From positions 17,808,879 to 17,872,878 of the forward strand of contig NC_071329.1 in assembly GCF_010183535.1 (NCBI RefSeq): a DNA stretch of 64,000 bases. Reading direction: 5' to 3'. Position numbers and translations under genes: made by a program. Below are positions 53,733 to 61,493 of the stretch, one piece after another (within the stretch, counting starts at the first letter, position 1; each line of letters starts with the position of its first letter). Under the pieces are notes generated by a model. It was given only the letters and a program-made list of their open reading frames with translations, searched no databases and was not told the DNA's origin. Source of the DNA: Caenorhabditis remanei. Taxonomy: Eukaryota; Nematoda; Chromadorea; Rhabditida; Rhabditidae.

Positions 53733-55236
53733 TCAAACAGGACGAATAACGGCATGAAATCCTGTATCACGGTTTCCTCCAGTAGCATTTCCAGGTTCAT
53801 ACTTTACTGTAGCATAGTTGAAGGATGCGTAACTTGCAAATGGTTCCCTACTATAAGTTCCGGAGAACTCCCCAATATTGGTTCCAAACTCATCATAAAT
53901 ATTCAACGATCCATAGGTTCTCCAGTAATCAAAAAATATTCCGACTCTATATGGACCAAGTGCTGCCACGCGCCAGGTACAGTAAGACATGACGTCAGGG
54001 ACTTGAGGCCAGCGAAAGGTGGAAAATGAGCCAGGAGAGAGAACAAAAGTAGAGTTGCAGTTAGAAGAATCAAGAACAATTTCAGGGTGAGTTTCCTTGG
54101 AAGTGACTTCAGGAGTAAATGGTATGATTTTTTGCCTGCACAGAAAATCAAACTGCAGGTTACAATCCACTCGAGACCAAAACCCATCTCCCTGGACGTC
54201 CATCACTAGACACATTCCTCTGTTGGTGTCCAGAGGATTCATATAGTCAAAATCCCAGTCAGTACCGTCTATCCAGCTCAATCTGAAAAAAAAACTTTCA
54301 AGTTCTCAAAGTCTAAACTTCCAACTGACCTATCAGTCATCAATGCGGACTGGGCTCCAATATATATTCTACTAATATTTGTTCCTCTATAAATATTCTT
54401 GATATAGTCCACCTCCATTTTCGAATGAATCGATGTCAATATTCCATTATAGTGTGGACAAGCGTATGCTGCCTCCGTAGCATTTGATGGTGAATAGCCA
54501 AACCCCAGACCCGCAGACCTGAAGTAACAATTGCCATTGTAAATAAATTCACAAGAGAAAGCAACAGTTCTTGAACTTTATAAAATTAAATTTGATAATA
54601 TAGAAGAAGAAAAAATACCTTCTTCCGTGGATGGCGCTTCACAAATATATGGGTACAAAGGCATCATAGAATTTCTGTCATTATTGCACCATGTGGTGAC
54701 CCATTGGGCCCTTGTTGATTCTGAACTTCTGGAGAGATACATTATAGTGCAACTGGGTATTCCATTGGATGAGCTAAGAAGGAAATTGTTATAAGACGTC
54801 GCGTTTCCTGAGCCATCATCCCAATAACATGAATCGGGGGTGCTACTGAAGCAGCTCAGACCGATTCAAGTTTGAAGTAAACCTGCATCACTAGCAAAGT
54901 TATAAACTAAGCGGTTGTCCTGAAAATAAACTTTTTATCGATTAGCACAGCACGCTTCTTACAACGGCGCTCCACCGAAATCGAAGAAAATTGCGTGTGA
55001 GGCATTTCGTTGGAGCGCAGTTGTAAGAACTGTGTCGTACCCATACTCACAATAGCATTCCTGACAATTGCCAAGGTACCTCCGGTAGCTGTACAGTTTC
55101 TTTCAGCATCGCCATGAGATGCAGGCTCCCAGAACACTTTCAAACATTTGGTGCCGCCAACCACAAAATATTCTTTTGGACAGAAAATGCAAAATGCAAC
55201 AGAAATAAAAATCGAGAGAAATAGGAGAACTCGCAT
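53733..55236 (-). pseudogene. C-type lectin gene (two CTLDs + CUB), probably disabled
   Basis: Exon 1 55236-55051: signal peptide (MRVLLFLSIFISVAFC) and start of CTLD1. Exon 2 54919-54619 reads DNRLVYNFASDAG, CFSSTPDSCYWDDGSG and YPYICEAP. Exon 3 (about 54570-54330) starts CTLD2 (CEFIYNGNCYFRSAGLGFGY). Exon 4 54282-53733 ends CTLD2 (LSWIDGTDWDFDY, RVDCNLQFDFLC) and holds a CUB-like domain (NCNSTFVLSPGSFSTFRWP to GFHAVIRPV). Nematode CLEC proteins of this layout are secreted, many linked to pathogen response. Defects: TGA replaces the Trp of the W-I-G-L motif in exon 2 (near 54872), and the exon 2/3 phases do not join with the visible splice sites. Exons 1 and 4 are clean, so the loss is recent or the model is imperfect. 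Confidence 0.75.
54955..55035. repeat. Palindromic repeat in lectin intron 1
   Basis: CTTCTTACAACGGCGCTCCA pairs with TGGAGCGCAGTTGTAAGAA across a short loop. It shares CTTCTTACAAC.GCGCT with the dispersed repeat of the SPK/USP array (for example 6838-6860), so it is one family of small inverted elements. Confidence 0.6.
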
Positions 55237-55254
55237 TTTATCACACAATTCTTA

Positions 55255-55470
55255 TCTGTAAAGAGTTTTTATACACGTGTCGACACAACACTTCCGATTT
55301 TTTGATTTCCAGGCAAACACTGATAAGAGACCGTAAAAAGATTGGTTACGTCAAACTCTAAACACGTTTCTCACTTCTTTCAATTTCCGAAGCGCATAAA
55401 TATGACCGTTCATGATAAATAGTTTGGAACAATAAACATTTTGAAAAAATAGTCATACATCTGACAAAGG
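55255..55470 (-). promoter_or_regulatory. Conserved upstream block of the lectin gene
   Basis: On the minus strand: GCGCTTCGGAAATTGAAAG, GAAACGTGTTTAGAGTTTGA, CGTAACCAATCTTTTTACGG and TCTCTTATCAG. It lies within about 200 bp upstream of the lectin ATG and matches the blocks upstream of the USP-like genes. Confidence 0.5.
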
Positions 55471-55523
55471 AATGGTACAGTTGGTTGTCGTTTTAAGTGG
55501 AACAATGAAGCACAAACATGGAA

Positions 55524-55581
55524 ATGCTACTGGAGGAAGCCGTGATACAGGATTTCATGCTGTTCTTCGACCTGTTTGAGT
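55524..55581 (+). pseudogene. Relic of a lectin 3' end on the plus strand
   Basis: Reads NATGGSRDTGFHAVLRPV-stop, nearly the same as the end of the lectin gene at 53733 but in the opposite orientation. It is the remnant of an inverted duplicate. Confidence 0.75.
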
Positions 55582-55888
55582 TTTGTTTTAAAATAAAAGC
55601 AATACATTGATTCCCAAGTGTGCATTATATTGAAATCTCAAAATTAAGTGTTTTTGGGAATTGTCGGAAACTTGAAGACACATTTCAGAAATGTATAGAA
55701 AAACTGTAGGGCGACTGAAACTGGAAAAATGTAAAATTTTGAACATCAAAACTGTAAAGAGGAACAAAAAATACCTTTGGGAAGTATCAATTTTGAAATT
55801 AATCGGATTCCGACTGTTCTTCGTTCTTTTGAAATCTTGATAAGAAACTATCAATTAGAAAAAAACAAAAAAATGCTCATTTCACAAA

Positions 55889-56219
55889 ATGACCACACGA
55901 AATGATATCAAATTCAGAATCTTGATAAATGGCGGTTCCGTTGGTTGGTTCTGTAGAGATTGTGAGTTTCATTCCTCTCAAAACTTCAAATCTTCAATCT
56001 TTTCCAGACTACCAATCAGATAAGTATGCCAAATGCGCGGAAGACGAGACATGCAAGACAACAGATGATGACTATCATTTCTGTTGTAACCACTTCAATT
56101 ACTGTAACTTCTACAGTACCAATTGGTTCTTCTGGGTCATTTTCTTTCTGGTGGCTTTTATAATCGTTGGATTGATAGGTGTATTTATTTGGAGATATCG
56201 GAAGAAACGGCGTGGTTGA
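55889..56219 (+). CDS. Small cysteine-rich single-pass membrane protein, first copy
   Basis: Exons 55889-55961 and 56008-56219 join in phase (CRD-Y-YQSDKYAKC). I chose the ATG at 55889 because it alone fits the phase of the intron; the ATG at 55929 does not. Features: CAEDETCKTTDDD, then HFCCNHFNYCNFYSTNWFFW leading straight into a transmembrane segment (VIFFLVAFIIVGLIGVFIW), then a short basic tail (RYRKKRRG). No clear signal peptide. It shares this layout with the next two genes. Family function unknown. Confidence 0.65.
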
Positions 56220-56310
56220 GGAGCAGACAATTATGAAGACCCTGATGATACTGTTTAGTGAAATAAAGATTGTATAATGCATTGAAATTTTATTCAATAA
56301 AAAAACAAAT

Positions 56311-56651
56311 CTAATGAGTTTCATCTGTCTTCGAGTTCTCCACATCTTCCAGATCCCCTCCACCGCCACTCCCTCTCTGCATACGAAGATACCGTAAAAC
56401 ACATGTAATCACCGATCCGACAATCAACGCGATAAAGATGACGACCATGCACCAGAAGAACCAGGTGGTACTGTAGAATGAGCAGTAGTCGTATATTTCA
56501 CAGCAGACATGGTATTGTTCGCTAGTCGATTGGCAGGAGGCATCGCAGTTTTTGTAGGCATCCGATTTGAAATCTGGAAAATAATTACTAAAACTTAGAA
56601 AAATAACTTCAAAAACTCACAAATTTGACAATTATCCGTTTCGTGTATCAT
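56311..56651 (-). CDS. Small cysteine-rich single-pass membrane protein, second copy
   Basis: Exons 56651-56621 (MIHETDNCQI) and 56573-56311 join in phase. Reads DAYKNCDASCQSTSEQYHVC, YDYCSFYSTTWFFW, a transmembrane segment (VVIFIALIVGSVITCVL), and a tail RYLRMQRGSGGGGDLEDVEN. Convergent with the first copy; the two stops are 92 bp apart and their 3' UTRs may overlap. The Cys pattern C-x3-C...CCxxxxYCxFYxTxWFFW matches its neighbours. Confidence 0.7.
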
Positions 56652-56894
56652 CGTTCGATTGTTAGAGAAATACTGGGAAATGAATTGGATTTTTCCATTT
56701 TTTATCTTAAAATGACATTTCAAAAAATGAAGCGTGACCCCCAAGGGTTTTTGATATTCCCAATAAAGATACGGTGATAACCTTCCACGTAAACGTTTAG
56801 CGCCGCCCCCTGTTTTCTTATCGATCGATATCGATCGATAAAATCAGTTTTATTTAGAAGTTAGTATCAGTTCGTGTTTCACTCTGTCTCAACA

Positions 56895-57744
56895 ATGGCA
56901 CATTCTGATGAAATGAAAGCTGCAATGTTTGCTTTTTTTTTTCTGGATACGTTTCCTCCAGAGGAAGTAGAAAACGTGAAGAAAAGATACAACGCTGGAG
57001 ACGCTGATACTATAAAGGGTGTGAAAAGACACTGCCCATACTGTAAGTTTTTTAATGAACTCCTTTGTTGCAACGCGATATTGTCTACAGTACCACTCAA
57101 AAAGTTATTAAATGTTGGTTTTCTGACCGTAACTTGTTTCCAATTGGTAGGATCACTCTCAGATTTCGGGAAAACATTTACCGTTCTGAGTAAAAAATCA
57201 TGTTTCACTAGTTTTTTGTAACATTTTCATAAAATTCGTATAGCTTTGTATAATTACGCTCCAAAGTTTTAGGCTGATCCGACCAATTTGATAGAAGTTA
57301 TGGTCGAAAAACCAAAAGTTTCAGCGGTACTGTATATACATTTCAGTTGTCGATACCGACGCTTATGCAAAAGGCAATAAGGATTTGAACAGCTACAAAA
57401 TTTGCTGTGAAGTGTTCGACTACTGCTCGTTCTACGTTCAGGTGAGTTCTCAGCTGTTTCCATAACTACATCTTGACTCGGAAATCTTCTCTCGTAAGAT
57501 CACGCCAATAAAAGTTCGAACTTATCGGCGTTCGCTAAATAACGCTTTCATTTAATAATGACTAGTTTTGCTCAAATCTCTTTTCCAGACATGGTTCTAC
57601 TTAGTCTGTGGAGGTGTTGCTCTTCTCATCGTCATTATTCTGATTGTCGTCTTTTTCTTTTGTTGTAAGAAAAGAGGTCGTGGTGGTAGTGAAGATGTGG
57701 AATCGATCGAGACAAGTGATGCTACTGACAAAGAGGATTATTGA
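56895..57744 (+). CDS. Small cysteine-rich single-pass membrane protein, third copy
   Basis: Exons 56895-57042, 57347-57441 and 57589-57744 join in phase to 132 residues. N-terminal part MAHSDEMKAAMFAFFFLDTF, then HCPYFVDTDAYAKGNKD, ICCEVFDYCSFYVQTWFYLV, a transmembrane segment (GGVALLIVIILIVVFFF), CCKKRG and an acidic tail. It differs from the other two in its longer N-terminus and an extra intron inside the Cys motif. The first intron (57043-57346) holds part of a MITE-like sequence. Confidence 0.72.
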
Positions 57745-57844
57745 GTGATTTATTTTGTTGACACAACGATTTGATAAAGGCATTGGATTTTCTGGATTAC
57801 GGATTTAGAATCTGGAAATTTCTCAACCAAAGTACAACAGCATG

Positions 57845-57995
57845 ATTGTTGTTGACAACTTTTTCTGTACGGACACTCTCTAGAGAGTTATGGTCATTTT
57901 AAGGGGACAGCTCAAAAATCGCTCTATTTTGCACTGCGACGATTTGAAGGAGAAATTACTTTGTCAATACGTAACTTGCTAGGGAGTGTCCGTAA
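57845..57995. mobile_element. Fragment of the 450-bp MITE family
   Basis: Carries GTTGACAACTTTTTCTGTAC, GACAGCTCAAAAATCGC and TAGGGAGTGTCCGTA, matching the centre of the element at 52624-53073. The outer arms are missing. Confidence 0.65.
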
Positions 57996-58185
57996 TGTTC
58001 TTTTATAATTGTTGGATTGATTGGTATATGTATTTGGCTTTGGCGAAAGAATCGGCGTAATGATGTGGAAAACATTGAAATTTTATTCAATTAAAAAACA
58101 AATCTGATGAGTTTCATTTGACTTCGAGCTCTCCACCTCTTCCAAATCCCCTCCACCGCCACTCCCTCTCTGCATACGAAGATAC
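57996..58185. pseudogene. Relic 3' ends of the small membrane-protein pair
   Basis: 57996-58080 (+) reads IVGLIGICIWLWRKNRR, the tail of the first copy type. 58085-58185 (minus) reads YLRMQRGSGGG...ELEVK, the tail of the second copy type. Together they repeat the convergent arrangement of 56160-56390. The relic is cut at GAAGATAC (58185) by the LTR element. Confidence 0.75.
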
Positions 58186-58860
58186 TGTCAGGGGGCGATA
58201 GGAAAGAAGAGCAGGAAATAGCACACGCCCCTTTATGTGAAGCGTCAAGAAGAGAGGACGCAGAGAAAAGGAAGGGCGCAGAGAAATGTGAGGACGCCGA
58301 CTAGTCAGTCGGGCTCCATGCACCGATCATGGATGGTGACCGAGAGACCACCTCCTCGGTCCCATCCTCTTATTCATATATCCTTCCTTTTATATTTACT
58401 CGCTTATATATATTTAATCCTTATTTATCCTTATTCAATAAACCCCTTTATTCTAAATGTGTTCTGTTATGTAATGTATATGAAAAGACCGCCACCTAGA
58501 CCCCACCAGAGGTCTAGGTCCCGGTATACAGACTGGAAGACATGATCCCACCGAGGAACATGTAACATGGAGGTCCCACACCGAACTCAACCCAAGGGTC
58601 GCAGGATCCAGAGTCCGATGGGCTATTTATCCACCCCAGTCTATATACATTCATTTCAGTACATAATAAAGAGAAAACCCAAACCCCTTTTGTTTGTATT
58701 GTTTGAATGCACCGGGTTTTTCTCTGAGTGTTCAGTCTAAGAAATCACCTCTGAGCGGCAGAATAGTGGAGGAATGTAGTTCAGAGATGCATCCGCTATA
58801 AGATTTCGGAATAGCTAACCGAAATTTTTACCACTATTCTCCTCAAACCAACCTGCTGGA
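58186..58860 (+). promoter_or_regulatory. Putative 5' LTR
   Basis: Starts TGTCAGG; TATA near 58400, AATAAA at 58435 and 58664. The 3' edge is not certain because the partner LTR is not in the window. Confidence 0.4.
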
Positions 58861-60655
58861 TTTGAGCATGCCAGAGTATACTGCATAGGATTATCTTCGC
58901 CATCACCAAATCGACAAGTTCATCTTCGAAGAGGATAAGGACAGGCATGTTGTATTAGTTTTTATCGAAATTCACCGCTACACCTGGTACCATGTCACTG
59001 TATATCTCTCTTTTTGTAAATTTTTGTATTTTTGTGTTGCTTACGGTTGAGATTCAACCCTCATGCACCCCTCACCACTTATGCATGAACCGTCTGTAAC
59101 GTTAGTTTGTTTTGATACGACACCTGGAAGGACCTTATGTTGGACCAAATAAGACAACCTTATCCAGCGAATATGGTAGTTTCGTATTCGATCCAGGAAT
59201 TGAGCCAGAGAAAATATTAAGAATCCACGAGAAGAAAAAAAAAAGAAGATCTCCGACGTAGGCAGGCTGGATACTGCAGAAGAAGAAAACACGTGGAAGT
59301 TGCAACTATGGATGGAAAATTTTGATCGGAGACGTATCATAATTGAAGTTATGACACCCCCGCTGGGAATTGGCCTGGTCTCCTTGAACCACTCGGGAAG
59401 GACGTACCCGCGGCTAGAAGAGGGCTAGCCTCCGGGAAAGTGAAAGGAAAAAAATTAAAAATTGTAAAAATGTGCTCGTCGTGTAAATTTTAGTTTTGTT
59501 TTGTTGTAAAATTTTGTTTTGAACTTTGTCAGGTAACGTTTGTGCGAACTCCTCTCCACCGGACTAAAAATTAGCTCCGCAATGGAACCAGGAAAGTATT
59601 AGACTGAACACACTCACTATTTCAATGTTGTCACAAGCATGCACTAGCACAAATCACAACAATTTTCCCAGATCGACCAATGAGGAGAGCCACAGCACTC
59701 TGGAGGCGGGATCAGAAGAAGTTCAAACAACCAAGAAGAACTACGATAGAGAAGACGTGACTTCTTTAAGTCCAAACATCTAAGAAGGACTACGTCACAC
59801 GACGCCTACGAGCAAATCCAGAGATGCGGAAGTACCCATGGAAAAAAGAAAGAGACGCAGAAGCACGTGAGCAGCTGAAGCAGAAGCCCCACGAGTGACA
59901 AGCGCGAGGAAATGACTAATGAGGCAAGACAACAAGGAAAAGAAGGAGACGAAGAAACGTGTGGGCCGCAGATGAAAAACCACCGAGCAAGGACCACGAG
60001 TGCGAGAATCCGTGAATAGAAAACTAACGAGACCCCGCCCACAAGAGAGGAAGCACGACCGCCCATTTTACGAGAAAGACCTCAGTTTGAATTTTTTTTT
60101 CCTGTTACCACTATCCCCCAGCTCCACCGTACTAAAATTGTTTTGTGATTATAGCACACCTCAACGCCGAGCCAGCCGAAAACCGACAACAACAAAAGCC
60201 ATCCGCAACCATCTCGTCGCCACAATCGTTACCACGGTCGTCGCCACCATTGCTGCTACCGTAACCGCATCCACCCGCTGCCACAGCCTTCCGCCCAACT
60301 GCCACAGAAGAGCCAGCACACCTGGTCAGACCATCCACAGGAACATCCCACGGAATCGAAGGTCAGTTTAATTTGTTTTACAAGAAAAAGTTCCCACCAA
60401 TTTTGTGAAAATTCCAAAAGTTTTGAAAAAGATCTTGTCGAAAAATCGGGAACGCTCCATCCATATTGAAAGAAGTTTTGAAGAAAAAGAAAGGAGCTAC
60501 ATTTTGAAAAAAAAATTTTTTTGAAACAAATTAATCCTAGGATTGAGAGGACTCCCCTGGATTTTAGGAAATCCAAAGTGCGAATCCGCCCTAGACCCCC
60601 GGCACAAGCGCTGTGAGGATCTGATAGTAAGGGGAAAAGTGGGAAAAATTCTGGG
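58861..60655. other. Leader region of the retroelement
   Basis: No long plus-strand frame. A short piece at 59115-59255 reads EGPYVGPNKTTLSSEYGS and IEPEKILRIHEKKKK and ends in a stop. The rest is low-complexity and unrecognised. Confidence 0.35.
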
Positions 60656-60659
60656 TGAG

Positions 60660-60910
60660 AAAAAGGGTAAGTTGAGAAGAAAGAAGAGAGAAGAAATAAG
60701 AGTTAAGAAGAAGAAGAAGAAGAGTTAAGAAGAAGAAGAAGAAGAGTTAAGAAGAAGAAGAAGAAGAGTAAAGAAGAAGAAGAAGAGTTAAGAAGAAGAA
60801 GAAGAAGAGTTCAGAAGAAGGAGAAGAAGAAGAAGGAGAAGAAGAAGATTGAGAAGAAGAAGATTGAGAAGAAGAAGATTGAGAAGAAGAAGATTGAGAA
60901 GAAGAAGCAG
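60660..60910. repeat. GAAGAA/AGTTAAGAAG microsatellite
   Basis: Purine tract of (AAGAAG)n interspersed with AGTTAAG and ATTGAG units. It precedes the Gag-like frame, which is closed upstream by TAG at about 60925, in the sequence GTAACTAGG. Confidence 0.9.
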
Positions 60911-61493
60911 TTACCAAGGTAACTAGGAAAAGCCAAAGCTGCCACCAAAAAGGAACCCCAGATTACCAACAGCTGCATCTGACAGAGTCCTCAGAAGCCA
61001 CAGGAACCAAAAAGAAGACACTCCGACAGCAACCGGAGTACAAACTCCAACTATCGTCAGGACATCCACCCCCGAACAAACTTCAGCTTCCGACAGAACA
61101 CTTACCGACGCACAAACTCCCATCACTGTCACGACACCTACCACAGGACAAAACTCAGCTTCCGACAGGACACTTACCGCCGCTCAAACTCCTACCACCA
61201 CTAGGACATCCACCACAGTACGAACTCCCAGAGGATTTTGGAACTTCCTCTCAGACATATTCGATCAGTCAATCGCCGTCAGGACACCGCGTTCAAGTAC
61301 TCCTACTCCGGACCACCAAGCACCAAGATTGGAAGAAGAATTTCCGGACCTGACCATCATCGGTGAAGAGGAAACAGAAGAACAGGAACTTTCGGAAGAA
61401 GAAGAAGACACTGTGATTCAAGTCGAACAGCAACCAGAGTCGTCAGAGGAAGAAACTTCTGTAACCTCCGAGTTCTTCACCCCAAACGGATCA

